A DNA stretch of 64,000 nucleotides. It comes from Gammaproteobacteria bacterium. GTDB lineage: Bacteria > Pseudomonadota > Gammaproteobacteria > Acidiferrobacterales > Sulfurifustaceae. The notes under the pieces were generated by a model, which made no database searches, was not told where the DNA came from, and was given only the letters and a program-made list of their open reading frames with translations. Made by a program: the position numbers and the translations under genes. Shown here one piece after another: positions 1-8,816 of this stretch (position 1 is the first letter of the stretch; every line of letters begins with the position of its first letter). The DNA lies in NCBI GenBank assembly GCA_016199745.1, contig JACQFZ010000057.1:62001-126000 (forward strand), written 5' to 3'.

Positions 1-574
1 CTTTCGGCACCGCGCGCTTGGCGACGTCTTCGATCTCGAGCATCGTCGCCGGCGTGAATTGAAAGGTGTTGGCAATCACTGAACTGGGAAACATCTCGCG
101 CGCGTTGTTGTATTCCATCACCGAATCGTTATACGCCTGCCGCGCGAAGGCAACGCGGTTCTCGGTGCTGGTCAACTCTTCCGACAACTGCATCATGTTC
201 TGATTGGCCTTGAGGTCCGGATACGCCTCGGCCACCGCCATCAACCGCCCGAGCACCCCGGTCAATGCCCCTTCGGCACCGCTCAATTGCTTGACTGCAT
301 CGCTACTGGTCGGATCCGCCACTGCCGTCTTCAACGCCGCCACCGCCGAATTCCTGGCGGCAATGACCGCCTCGAGCGTTTGCCGCTCGTGCTTCATGTA
401 ACCCTTGGCGGTCTCGACTAGATTGGGGATCAAATCGTACCGGCGCGTTAGCTGCACATCGATCTGGGCGAAGGCGTTCTTAACACGATTGCGCAGCGTA
501 ACGAGACGATTGAACAGACTGATGACAAAGAAAAGCAGCGCCGCAATAACAACAAGAACGATCAAGCCGACCAT
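1..574 (-). CDS. lemA: LemA family protein (3' end outside window)
   Basis: The reading frame starts at the ATG at 574 behind a perfect AGGAGG (579-584) and runs off the left edge, giving about 191 codons. It begins with one hydrophobic segment (MVGLIVLVVIAALLFFVISL), followed by a long helical region with FNRLVTLRNRVKNAFAQ and DLIPNLVETAKGY, which is the LemA signature. LemA proteins are membrane-anchored four-helix-bundle proteins of poorly known role, often encoded next to TPM-domain or M48 protease genes; any such partner would lie outside the window. The family call is firm, the function is not. Confidence 0.93.
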   Translation of the reverse strand, partial: MVGLIVLVVIAALLFFVISLFNRLVTLRNRVKNAFAQIDVQLTRRYDLIPNLVETAKGYMKHERQTLEAVIAARNSAVAALKTAVADPTSSDAVKQLSGAEGALTGVLGRLMAVAEAYPDLKANQNMMQLSEELTSTENRVAFARQAYNDSVMEYNNAREMFPSSVIANTFQFTPATMLEIEDVAKRAVPK

Positions 575-650
575 CGCGCCTCCTATTGTTGTGAGACCCA
601 ACAGACCGTTGCAGTCTACTGGAGGAGTATAGACGGCTGAACCTCTGGAA

Positions 651-678
651 CCGGCCCCTTCTGCGGTGAAAGGGCCGG
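651..678 (-). terminator. hairpin after the methyltransferase gene
   Basis: CCGGCCC (651-657) and GGGCCGG (672-678) can form a seven-pair G+C stem just beyond the methyltransferase stop codon and ahead of lemA. There is no T-run on the minus strand, so this may be a weak terminator or only an RNA-stabilising hairpin. Confidence 0.4.
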
Positions 679-688
679 GTTACGACAA

Positions 689-1537
689 CTAGCTGGTGCC
701 CGTCGCCGTTCCCGCCATGCGCCGCTTTAAAGAACCGTACAGTCCCGGCGCATGCTCTTTCAACATCCGCGCCACCGTCGGCCGAAACTGCTTGCGCATA
801 TACATCGGGTTCCACCATTTGTGGTATCGATAGGCCGACTGACGCAGCGTCGATTGGAACAACAACCCCTCGTTCTCGTGCAACGTTAATTCGCCGCGCC
901 GTTCTTCCGGTAACAAAATAGCGAGTGCCAAGCCACACCACATTTGCCGAAACTGACCCGGCTTCTCGCGCGTGACGAAACGGCCGGGAACGAAATCAAG
1001 CTCGACATGGTGCACGTGCGGATTCGCCGCCCATTTCGCTCGCTTCATACCGCGTCGGCAGCCCGGATTGAAACTGTCGTGCATCACGACGTAAAGCGGG
1101 CGCTTGGGTCGATACCGTAAAACGCTTTCGATATCGCGCCGGACACCATCTTCGCTGTGATCGGCGTCGATCAAGATGAAATCGAGCGGCGCACCGGTGG
1201 TTTGAAGACGATCGAGCAACGCCGGTAGTTCCACACCGGAGTCGCCGATGACGAACTCGACGTTAGGAAATTGCGGCGCATAACGCTCGGCGCACGAAGG
1301 ATCGATGTCGAGCGCATATACCTTAGCAGCGTTGGCGGAGAGAATAGCCAAACTGCCGGCGCGATAAACGCCGACCTCGATGGCGCATTGCGGTTTGAGA
1401 TTGCGCACGAGCGTTTGCAATGTACCGCGTTCGGCATCAGTCATCAGCCAGTCATCGTGCGTGCTACCGGTACGTTGCGTCAGCTGTGCCGTCGTTGTCG
1501 GCAAATGAATAGAACGATCGAGAAGTTCAAACGCCAT
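689..1537 (-). CDS. class I SAM-dependent methyltransferase (CmcI/Methyltransf_24-like)
   Basis: The protein has 282 residues. A Rossmann-type glycine motif, AIEVGVYRAGS (about residues 52-62), is followed by ALDID (75-79, likely the SAM ribose acid) and by ILIDADHSEDGVRRDI (121-136). The last two are typical of cephalosporin-hydroxylase-like and O-methyltransferase-like enzymes. The C-terminal third is basic and aromatic (YRYHKWWNPMYMRKQF) and could bind a membrane or a polyanionic substrate. The substrate cannot be deduced: neither neighbour (lemA, GDSL lipoprotein) is a sugar or antibiotic pathway gene. The methyltransferase fold is confident. Confidence 0.82.
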   Translation of the reverse strand: MAFELLDRSIHLPTTTAQLTQRTGSTHDDWLMTDAERGTLQTLVRNLKPQCAIEVGVYRAGSLAILSANAAKVYALDIDPSCAERYAPQFPNVEFVIGDSGVELPALLDRLQTTGAPLDFILIDADHSEDGVRRDIESVLRYRPKRPLYVVMHDSFNPGCRRGMKRAKWAANPHVHHVELDFVPGRFVTREKPGQFRQMWCGLALAILLPEERRGELTLHENEGLLFQSTLRQSAYRYHKWWNPMYMRKQFRPTVARMLKEHAPGLYGSLKRRMAGTATGTS

Positions 1538-1578
1538 AAGTACTCCTCCAAGTTATCGCGCGCGTCATAGACGTCGTC

Positions 1579-3003
1579 TTAAGGGCAGGTCGGCAACCCG
1601 AGATATTTCGGGCCGACGTTGCTCGTATTGGTTAAATCCGCTTTCCATTTGTTGGCCATTTTTTCGTAGCCAACTTCATTCGGGTGATAATTGTCGGACA
1701 TGTCGCCAGTGGGGGGTGTGCCGGAGCCATAATTGATACCGGCACCCGCATACATATCGACCAACAAGACACTAGGGCCTTTAGATCCGCGGTTAGCCAC
1801 CATCGCGGCGACTTGGTTATTGAAATCAGCAACCGGCCGGTCCGATGAAAAGCCCGGCACATCACCAATAATTCTGGCGAGAAACACCGTCATCGGGTGA
1901 TTTGCTTTTTGCCACTCATCAATCTTATCTAAAGCGACTCTTACACCGTCAACTCGCCCGGCAACGCCGGTCGCATCAAGGTTACCGAGATCATTGGTAC
2001 CGATGTGAAGCAAAATGACATCGGCCGGCGTAGCGCTGAGCCAGTTAATAATATTTACATCTATCGTATCCATAGACTTCCCGTCGATGAAGCACGGAGC
2101 TTTGGCACATCCACCGTCAATACCCTGGTGATTTTTGTAAAATTCGTAATCGGCATCGGTGACCTCGCCGTCAACTTTGCTGCCGACAAAAACCACGGTA
2201 CTACTCAAGGCATGCATATCCCGGTAGAGCTTCCGTCGATAGCCGATACGCGTGCCGATAGTAGGCAAATCATTCGCCATTTTTCCTGCGGTAATCGAAT
2301 CACCGAGCGGCATAATGCGCCACTCGCCCTTATTAAGAATCGTAATTGTCCCGGTCGAGCTACGCCCACGTGCATCACGCGCTTCGAACGTAAACTTATC
2401 CATCCCGCGTAGACCGGTGGCGTTCGCCTTGGGCTGGTACATAAAGACACCGGCGGGCGTGGTTTGCACCGTGCCGTTGGCCGGTTGGCCGACGATGGAA
2501 TAGGTCAAATTATTGCCGGCGCTGACGGTCAAGTTGCCGACAACTTCGTTCTGATTGTCGATGATCGACTGGCACGCGTTACTCGCTACCGGCGGCAGAT
2601 CGAAACCGATCGTAACCGTAGTCTCGGCCGACGCGCCGTTGGTATTTTGCGCCTTGTACGTAAAACTATCGGCCGACGCGCTGCCGTCATGCGTGTAGTT
2701 AAAAGAACCGTTGGCATTGAGTGTTAACGTGCCGTGACTGGCCGCATGCACCAACACCGCCGACAGCCCAGCACCCGTATCGTTTGTCAGTACACCAGGT
2801 GCGCTAATAGTAAGTGCGCCGCCGCGATCGACTAAGTAAGAATCAGCGCTCGCGGTCGGTGGCGGATTCGTCTGGCCCCCTCCCCCGCCACCACCGTCAC
2901 CACCACCGCCGCCACCGCAAGCGGTGAGCAGTGAGATCACGGAAACAACTACAGAGATCGCGAGATAGCGTGTGTGACGAGACATTCCGCAATTGATGGC
3001 CAT
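1579..3003 (-). CDS. SGNH/GDSL hydrolase lipoprotein with Ig-like domains
   Basis: The protein has up to 474 residues; an inner ATG at 2985 is an equally good start. It opens with a lipoprotein signal (SVISLLTAC, acylated Cys about residue 29), then a glycine-rich linker, then two beta-sandwich repeats of the bacterial cadherin/Big kind (about 45-135 and 137-225; LTNDTGAGLSAVLV, GTLTLNANGSFNYTHDGSAS). A GDSL-type hydrolase domain follows, with block I MPLGDSITAG (Ser about 235), GTND in block III, and DNYHPNEVGY near the C-terminus carrying the catalytic Asp-His (about 437/440). This predicts an outer-membrane-attached esterase or carbohydrate deacetylase. The substrate is unknown. Confidence 0.85.
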   Translation of the reverse strand: MAINCGMSRHTRYLAISVVVSVISLLTACGGGGGGDGGGGGGGQTNPPPTASADSYLVDRGGALTISAPGVLTNDTGAGLSAVLVHAASHGTLTLNANGSFNYTHDGSASADSFTYKAQNTNGASAETTVTIGFDLPPVASNACQSIIDNQNEVVGNLTVSAGNNLTYSIVGQPANGTVQTTPAGVFMYQPKANATGLRGMDKFTFEARDARGRSSTGTITILNKGEWRIMPLGDSITAGKMANDLPTIGTRIGYRRKLYRDMHALSSTVVFVGSKVDGEVTDADYEFYKNHQGIDGGCAKAPCFIDGKSMDTIDVNIINWLSATPADVILLHIGTNDLGNLDATGVAGRVDGVRVALDKIDEWQKANHPMTVFLARIIGDVPGFSSDRPVADFNNQVAAMVANRGSKGPSVLLVDMYAGAGINYGSGTPPTGDMSDNYHPNEVGYEKMANKWKADLTNTSNVGPKYLGLPTCP

Positions 3004-3161
3004 TAGTTGTTGTACCAGTCCCCGAATTTGTTATATCAACGCAACAAAGCGGTCATCCGCCGTAGTGGGGCGCAAACGTAGCGTGGTCAACCTTGACGGG
3101 ACAATCAGGGTTTACCCTTTTTTACTTTCAAAATAGGGGCGTGAAAAGAAATGAGTGACGT

Positions 3162-3773
3162 TTAGGCTTGTACTCTCCGTGGGAATTGCAAGCGCCAACG
3201 CACCCAAACACGATACCCAAGGAGCAGCGCCAGGATCGTTGCATAAATCAGCGGCCGAGCAAAATCGGATTTCGTCATCCACAGAAAGTGAATGATGCCG
3301 CCGATACCGATGAGGTAAACCAAACGATGTAGCGCCCGCCAACGCTTGCCGCCCAATCGCCGCACCATGCCGGCGGTCGAGGTGAACGCCAGCGGTAGCA
3401 ACAGCAGCAAGCATATGAAACCAACCGTAATGAACGGCCGTTTGTAGACATCGTTAACGATCTCGACGACGTCGAATCCTTTATCGACCCATATCCACGA
3501 CAGGAAATGCAGACACACATAAAAGAATGCAAACAATCCCAGCATGCGCCGAAAGCGAATGACGAAATACCAACCGGTGAGTTGGCGTAGCGGCGTCAGT
3601 GCGAGTGTGATCAGCAAAAACCGTAACGTCCATTCGCCGGTATAACGATTGAGCGTCTCGATCGGGTTCGCCCCAAGCGCGTCGTTGGCAACGTCGACGA
3701 TCAACAGCGCGAGCGGAACCAGCGCGGCGATAAACACGAACGGCTTGGCAATGATAACGGCGCGATCAGACAT
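3162..3773 (-). CDS. msrQ: MsrQ, haem-binding membrane subunit of the MsrPQ methionine sulfoxide reductase
   Basis: The protein has 203 residues with about six hydrophobic helices, and includes YTGEWTLRFLLITLALTP, FRRMLGLFAFFYVCLHFLSW and WRALHRLVYLIGIGGIIHF. The histidines in helix segments that bind haem b in the family are present. MsrQ passes electrons from the quinone pool or a flavoprotein across the inner membrane to periplasmic MsrP. It starts one base after the msrP stop codon on the same strand, so the two are surely co-transcribed. Confidence 0.95.
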   Translation of the reverse strand: MSDRAVIIAKPFVFIAALVPLALLIVDVANDALGANPIETLNRYTGEWTLRFLLITLALTPLRQLTGWYFVIRFRRMLGLFAFFYVCLHFLSWIWVDKGFDVVEIVNDVYKRPFITVGFICLLLLLPLAFTSTAGMVRRLGGKRWRALHRLVYLIGIGGIIHFLWMTKSDFARPLIYATILALLLGYRVWVRWRLQFPRRVQA

Positions 3774-3774
3774 G

Positions 3775-4737
3775 CTAGAAATTCTTCTTCAAATCCATGC
3801 CGGTGTAGAGCGACGCCACCTGATCGGCGTAGCCATTGAACGGCAGTGTCGGTCGCTTGCCTTTACCACTCAATCGATCCAGCAACGACGCCTCGCCGAC
3901 ACGCGTTTCGTACCGCTGACTCCAGCGCGGATGATCGACCGCCGGATTAACGTTCGAGTAAAAGCCATACTCGCGCGGCCCTGCCTTCATCCATGTCGTC
4001 ATCGGCTGCTGTTCGACAAAGCGAATCTTGACGATCGACTTAATGCTCTTGAAGCCGTACTTCCACGGAACGACCAAACGGATCGGTGCACCGTTTTGAT
4101 TGGGCAACACTTCGCCGTAGAGTCCGACCGCGAGCATCGTCAGTGGATGCATCGCCTCATCCATGCGCAAACCTTCGACGTATGGCCAATCGAGCCCGGT
4201 ACCGAACAAGCCGGGTCGTTGCCCGGGCATTTGCGTCGGATCGTGCAGCGTAGTGAGTTCGACATACTTCGCGCGTGATGTCGGCTCGACACGCTTTATG
4301 ACATCGGCTAATGAAAAGCCAATCCACGGGACCACCATCGACCAAGCCTCGACACAGCGCAGCCGATAAACACGTTCTTCTAAGGCATGTGGCTTGATGA
4401 AGTCATCGAGCGTGTATACCGCCGGCTTCTTCACTTCACCGTCGATGGCAATGTGCCACGGACGCGTGCGAAATTGCTGGGCGTTTTTCGCCGGATCTTT
4501 TTTATCGGAGCCGAACTCGTAGAAATTGTTGTAATGCGTGATGTCTTGCAACGAGGTCGGTAACTCCTCGGTCGATAGCCGGCTTTTGCGGGCGCCAGCG
4601 AGCTTGTCACCAGCAACGGCAACACCGGCGTACAGCGCTGCCGCCGCTGCCAAAAAACTTCGCCGCGACAAGTACAGATGTTTGTCGGTAATCGCCGAGT
4701 TCGGCAACTCGCTGCCGGTTTTCACTTTTATCAGCAT
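3775..4737 (-). CDS. msrP: MsrP, periplasmic molybdopterin methionine sulfoxide reductase
   Basis: The protein has 320 residues from the ATG at 4737, which is preferred because GGAG lies six bases upstream; an in-frame ATG at 4749 overlaps that site. A twin-arginine signal ([17 protein letters not shown]) sends the folded enzyme to the periplasm. The sulfite-oxidase fold is clear: [18 protein letters not shown] holds the cysteine that ligates molybdenum, and [20 protein letters not shown] is the cofactor-binding strand. It reduces protein-bound methionine sulfoxide after oxidative or chlorine stress. The upstream position of msrP and downstream msrQ is the usual operon. Confidence 0.95.
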   Translation of the reverse strand: MLIKVKTGSELPNSAITDKHLYLSRRSFLAAAAALYAGVAVAGDKLAGARKSRLSTEELPTSLQDITHYNNFYEFGSDKKDPAKNAQQFRTRPWHIAIDGEVKKPAVYTLDDFIKPHALEERVYRLRCVEAWSMVVPWIGFSLADVIKRVEPTSRAKYVELTTLHDPTQMPGQRPGLFGTGLDWPYVEGLRMDEAMHPLTMLAVGLYGEVLPNQNGAPIRLVVPWKYGFKSIKSIVKIRFVEQQPMTTWMKAGPREYGFYSNVNPAVDHPRWSQRYETRVGEASLLDRLSGKGKRPTLPFNGYADQVASLYTGMDLKKNF

Positions 4738-4842
4738 GGCACGCTCCATTCGATAGTTAGACAGCTTAGTCGCCGCCGATGATCCAACCTTTCACCGGCA
4801 TTTGCTCGTCAGGGGTCAGCTTTTTCCCTATGATTTTGCATT

Positions 4843-6186
4843 ATGCATACGATACAGAATCGAATCTGGATGTCGGCGGCAATGTTAGGCGCCACACCGA
4901 TATACGCCTGGGCTGCCGGCGGCGGCGAGACCACGCTCGTGCTGCTATGGCTAGCGGTGTTGCTGCTACTCGCTAAGTGCTCAAGTTTGGTCGAAAAACT
5001 GGGCCAACCGGCGGTATTGGGCGAACTGCTGATCGGCATCGCGCTCGGCAATCTGGGACTCGTCGGCATCGGCGCATTCGAGCCTATTAAACACGACGCG
5101 CTGATCGGTTTCCTGGCAGAGCTTGGCGTCGTGATCCTGCTGTTCCAAATCGGCCTCGAATCGGAGGTCGGTGCAATGCGTCGCGTCGGCTGGCGCGCGT
5201 TCTTGGTGGCCTGCGTCGGTGTCGCCGTGCCGTTGGCGCTAGGCCTGCTAGCCGGACCGCTGTTGTTTCCCGGGATGAATCCGAACGTATACCTCTTCTT
5301 GGGCGCCACCCTCACCGCTACCAGCGTCGGCATCACCGCGCGCGTGTTCAAAGATAGGGGTGCCCTGCAAACCGCAGAAGCGCAGATCGTGCTCGGGGCG
5401 GCAGTGATCGACGATGTGATCGGCCTTATTTTGCTCGCGGTCGTCTCGGCCATCGCCACCACCGGCACCGTCGGTGTTGGCACAATTGCCTGGATTACGG
5501 CGAAAGCGCTGCTGTTCCTTGGTGCCGCATTAATCGTCGGTCAACTATCGGCGCCGATCATTAGCCGTTGGTTTGCTCGCATTACGACTGGCAGTGGCAT
5601 GAAATTCACGATCGCCATCGCCTTCTGCTTCGTGCTTGCTTACTTGGCCCAGCTCATCGGCCTTGCACCGATCGTAGGCGCGTTCGCTGCCGGCTTAGTA
5701 TTAGATGAAGTTATTTTCAAAGATTACGACGGGCTTGAGGTGATCCCCGATGTTCGCCGAGCGCTTACCGATGCCGAGCCGAGTGTGCGCCAACGAGTAG
5801 CGGCGGTCCTTGATAACCACGCCAAGCATCACTTGTTGTCACTGACTGCGCCCGTCGGTCATCTATTTATACCGTTGTTTTTTGTCTATACCGGCATGCA
5901 AGTCGATCTACGCACACTGGCCGATCTCCATACGCTTTGGATCGCGCTAGCGGTTACCGTGATCGCCTTTGTCGGCAAGCTCGTATCGGGTTTAGTTGCC
6001 GGTAAGGTTAATAAGTGGGTTGTCGGCTGGGGCATGGCGCCGCGCGGTGAAGTGGGGCTCATTTTCGCTGTCGTCGGTAAACAACTCGGTGTAGTCGACG
6101 ATCACGAGTTCTCGGTGATCGTCCTCATGATCATGCTGACGACGCTGATAACCCCGGTGGTGCTCGCTCATTTGCTGAGAAAATAA
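4843..6186 (+). CDS. CPA2-family cation:proton antiporter
   Basis: The protein has 447 residues and about 12-13 membrane segments, preceded by a signal-like stretch (MSAAMLGATPIYAWAAGGG). Family marks are LGQPAVLGELLIGIALGNLG, FLAELGVVILLFQIGLE and ATLTATSVGITARVF, with GAAVIDDVIGLILLAVVSAI, whose paired Asp residues (VIDD) bind the ion in NapA/KefB-type exchangers. There is no C-terminal TrkA-N domain, so it resembles NapA more than KefC. It probably exchanges Na+ or K+ for protons at the inner membrane. The ion is not decided by sequence. Confidence 0.88.
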   Translation: MHTIQNRIWMSAAMLGATPIYAWAAGGGETTLVLLWLAVLLLLAKCSSLVEKLGQPAVLGELLIGIALGNLGLVGIGAFEPIKHDALIGFLAELGVVILLFQIGLESEVGAMRRVGWRAFLVACVGVAVPLALGLLAGPLLFPGMNPNVYLFLGATLTATSVGITARVFKDRGALQTAEAQIVLGAAVIDDVIGLILLAVVSAIATTGTVGVGTIAWITAKALLFLGAALIVGQLSAPIISRWFARITTGSGMKFTIAIAFCFVLAYLAQLIGLAPIVGAFAAGLVLDEVIFKDYDGLEVIPDVRRALTDAEPSVRQRVAAVLDNHAKHHLLSLTAPVGHLFIPLFFVYTGMQVDLRTLADLHTLWIALAVTVIAFVGKLVSGLVAGKVNKWVVGWGMAPRGEVGLIFAVVGKQLGVVDDHEFSVIVLMIMLTTLITPVVLAHLLRK

Positions 6187-6214
6187 AAGGCCCGCCGTTT
6201 GGATGGCGGGCCTT
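6187..6214. terminator. convergent terminator between the antiporter gene and htpX
   Basis: AAGGCCCGCC (6187-6196) pairs perfectly with GGCGGGCCTT (6205-6214) across an eight-base loop. It starts right after the antiporter stop codon. On the minus strand the stem is followed by TTTTATTTT, so it should be an intrinsic terminator for htpX and may also end the antiporter transcript. Confidence 0.88.
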
Positions 6215-6238
6215 ATCACTGCATGGCTATCTTTTAAT

Positions 6239-7123
6239 TTAGTGAATCGCTTTCAGCGCGGCGATCCGATCTTCGAGCGGCGGATGTGACGTAAACAACT
6301 TCTTGATGCCCTGCGCCACCCCGCTGTTGATGCCAAACGCCGCCATCTGATCCGGCAACTGCGACGGCGTATGCGCGGCGCGCAACCGTTCCAACGCCGC
6401 AATCATCTTCTCGCGCCCAGCCAACTTGGCGCCGCCAAAATCGGCACGGAACTCACGACGACGGCTGAACCACATGACGATGATGCTGGCGAGAATTCCT
6501 AGCAGCAGCTCGGCGACGATCGTCGTAATCATGAACGCTGGGCCGTGCCCTTCTTCATTCTTAAAGACAACGCGATCGACCGCATGGCCGATCACGCGCG
6601 CGATGAAAATAACGAAGGTATTCACGACACCCTGAATCAGCGCCAACGTCACCATATCGCCGTTAGCAACGTGGCTGATCTCATGACCCAGGACCGCTTC
6701 GGCTTCGTCGCGGTCCATCGATTGCAATAGGCCGCTGCTGACAGCGACTAACGCTTTATTGCGATTCATGCCGGTGGCAAAGGCATTAATATCGGGCGAG
6801 CGGTAAATAGCGACTTCCGGCATTCCGATGCCGGCAGTGCGCGCCTGCCGGCGCACCGTCTCGACTAGCCACGATTCGAGTTGATTGCGCGGCTGTTCGA
6901 TAACTTCGGCGCCGGTCATGCGCTTCGCCATCCACTTCGATATGGCCAGCGAAATAAAGGCCCCGCCGAAACCAAATACGGCGGCGAAAATGAGCAGGGC
7001 ATTGAAATTAAGTCCCTTCCCGGACTCGTCCAAAATACGGTCCACGCCAAGCAAGTGCAGCGTGATACTGAGCACGAACACAATGGCCAGGTTAGTGGCG
7101 ATAAACAGCAAAATGCGCTTCAT
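6239..7123 (-). CDS. htpX: HtpX, membrane zinc metalloprotease (M48)
   Basis: The protein has 294 residues from the ATG at 7123 ([18 protein letters not shown]), the normal HtpX start. A longer in-frame extension up to 7270 runs through the promoter and is rejected. Two N-terminal membrane helices are followed by the zinc motif HEISH (147-151), then two more hydrophobic segments and [12 protein letters not shown], which supplies the third zinc ligand. HtpX degrades misfolded inner-membrane proteins together with FtsH. A sigma-32-type promoter lies directly upstream. Confidence 0.97.
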   Translation of the reverse strand: MKRILLFIATNLAIVFVLSITLHLLGVDRILDESGKGLNFNALLIFAAVFGFGGAFISLAISKWMAKRMTGAEVIEQPRNQLESWLVETVRRQARTAGIGMPEVAIYRSPDINAFATGMNRNKALVAVSSGLLQSMDRDEAEAVLGHEISHVANGDMVTLALIQGVVNTFVIFIARVIGHAVDRVVFKNEEGHGPAFMITTIVAELLLGILASIIVMWFSRRREFRADFGGAKLAGREKMIAALERLRAAHTPSQLPDQMAAFGINSGVAQGIKKLFTSHPPLEDRIAALKAIH

Positions 7124-7463
7124 GGATGAATGACTCTCCGCGAATCGTGGGAAAAACCGTATTGTTAGATGGGGGTCCGGGGGAGCAAGTTCAAGGGCTG
7201 ACGATATTGCTGTAACTGCTGAGTCGCCGCCGATCGGCATCGATACGATGACTACGCCGGTCCGTGCCACCCCAACGTATAGCCGCCCGCCGGTCCGGAA
7301 TCTGCCGCCGCGCGGTTAACCGGCGCTCCGGGCCTACATGGTGGAATTTGCCATCGCCGCTACCCTGCATGTCTGGCCTCCCTCGACTACGCTTCGACTA
7401 CGCTAGCATGAATACGAAGTACCGCGGAAGCATCGCATTCCTTGCAGGAACGGGTGACGCCGG
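7124..7463. other. 340-base gap between htpX and the next gene
   Basis: This divergent interval holds the htpX heat-shock promoter. No gene was found: the open frame across 7264-7467 has no homology-like features. The promoter for the rightward gene at 7464 could not be pinned down. Confidence 0.5.
7167..7197 (-). promoter_or_regulatory. sigma-32 heat-shock promoter of htpX
   Basis: On the minus strand CCCTTGAA (7197-7190) is followed, after a 15-base spacer, by CCCCATCT (7174-7167). Both match the RpoH consensus (CTTGAA, CCCCATnT) at the right spacing. Transcription would start near 7160, about 37 bases ahead of the htpX ATG. Confidence 0.85.
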
Positions 7464-8621
7464 ATGACACTCAATCGCAACCATTTTATCGCCCCGCGCG
7501 AGCGTGACGCGCTGATCTCGTTGACTACGATTCTTTACATCGAGGAAAACAATCTATTACCCCCCGATCAACTGGAAGAATCCCGGAAAAGCCTACAGGC
7601 GCTATTCCTGCGGACCAGCGGCGAAGAAACCATGCTGCGCAAGTTGATCGCCGTTCTTCGGGCCACACGTAATATTCACCATGCCTTTACCAACATCTCG
7701 GGCACGCTGGGTGGTGTTTCGAAGTGCGTGCATACCATTGAAGAGCGGGTCCTGGCGTTGCGGGCGCAGCTTCAGCAATCGCCGGTAAGCGCCGAGGCGA
7801 ACGAGGACTTTGTCGGGCCATTCCTGTCGTTTTCGCAGGCGTTCATCCATAAAATTGGTGAGTTCTCGCGCGGTCTGGCGGCCTTCCTCATGACCCGCGA
7901 ACAAGAATCGCGCGCGCAAAGCATTTATCAAATCGCCCAAGAGTCCCGCGAACGCCTACGGCAGCGGCTCGCCGGCGATCTCGGTCAGGGCGAAGGCGAA
8001 GTGGAAAAGAAAATCAAAGTCGAGTTGACCTCGGCCTTTAACTTTACCGAGGCCGAAGCCAACCTGAAAACCACGACACGCAATGCGCGCAATGCCGAGC
8101 AAGACTCGGAAAATCGCCTGCAAACGATCCAGGCGATGTGTCAAACGGCGATGAACCCCAGCGCGCGCGATCGAACGGCTGTTATTAAGCCCGAGGACGA
8201 TATTTTCGTACGTTTTACCAACGCACTACCGCGCCATCCGGGCGTTTTTGCGCTGAAAGAGGTTTTTCTACATCTATTTAAGCTCTACCAACATGCGCAC
8301 GGCATGCTGCGCCTGGATTACGAAAAACTGAAACAGGCGCTTAAAACCATGCTCGAAAACAACGATGCCTATTTCCAAGCCAAAGATGAAGACCGCGACT
8401 TGCGCCTAAAGCGGGAAAAACTACAAAAAATCGAGGGATTGATTCCGTTCTTGGAAAACGCCGTGCGGTTGGCGAAGTCAGAAGAAATGGATACTTACCA
8501 CAAATTTTCGCGCGATCTCTCGGCCACGATTTCCGACCGACGCGCCCCCTGGAACCACATCGTGGAAGACCTGTTACGCGCTAAAGTTCAAGCAGAAGCT
8601 GAGATTAGCACCCGCCTCTAG
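7464..8621 (+). CDS. unknown soluble, highly helical protein
   Basis: The protein has 385 residues with no signal peptide or membrane segment. It is rich in Glu, Gln, Arg, Leu and Ala with heptad-like stretches (EADENLKT-like region about 190-225; DYEKLKQALKTMLENNDAYF about 290-310; DEDRDLRLKREKLQKIEGLI about 313-332), suggesting coiled coils or a long helical bundle. A Shine-Dalgarno-like AGGAACGGG lies upstream. I recognise no domain or catalytic motif. It stands alone, with htpX divergent upstream and the HD-GYP gene downstream on the same strand after 195 bases. Confidence 0.75.
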   Translation: MTLNRNHFIAPRERDALISLTTILYIEENNLLPPDQLEESRKSLQALFLRTSGEETMLRKLIAVLRATRNIHHAFTNISGTLGGVSKCVHTIEERVLALRAQLQQSPVSAEANEDFVGPFLSFSQAFIHKIGEFSRGLAAFLMTREQESRAQSIYQIAQESRERLRQRLAGDLGQGEGEVEKKIKVELTSAFNFTEAEANLKTTTRNARNAEQDSENRLQTIQAMCQTAMNPSARDRTAVIKPEDDIFVRFTNALPRHPGVFALKEVFLHLFKLYQHAHGMLRLDYEKLKQALKTMLENNDAYFQAKDEDRDLRLKREKLQKIEGLIPFLENAVRLAKSEEMDTYHKFSRDLSATISDRRAPWNHIVEDLLRAKVQAEAEISTRL

Positions 8622-8816
8622 CATCAGTGACCCCTTTGGTCGCGTCGGTTATTCGACTACGCTTAACCTTACATCGCCAGGAAAATGCCGACTGGCGGCA
8701 TCGGATAAATTCATTTGCCGGTATAATGATTTATAGCTATTTATTTAGCGTAGTAACGATGTTCAAACTAGCGCTCGCACCCCCGCACAGGGCGACGAGT
8801 AACTCCAGAGGCTGAC

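Noticed and set aside
480-941. 153-codon minus-strand frame
   Set aside because: Lies across lemA and the methyltransferase gene in another frame; both have clear family features.
7264-7467. 67-codon frame between htpX and the next gene
   Set aside because: No ribosome site or family marks; ends inside the start of the real gene.
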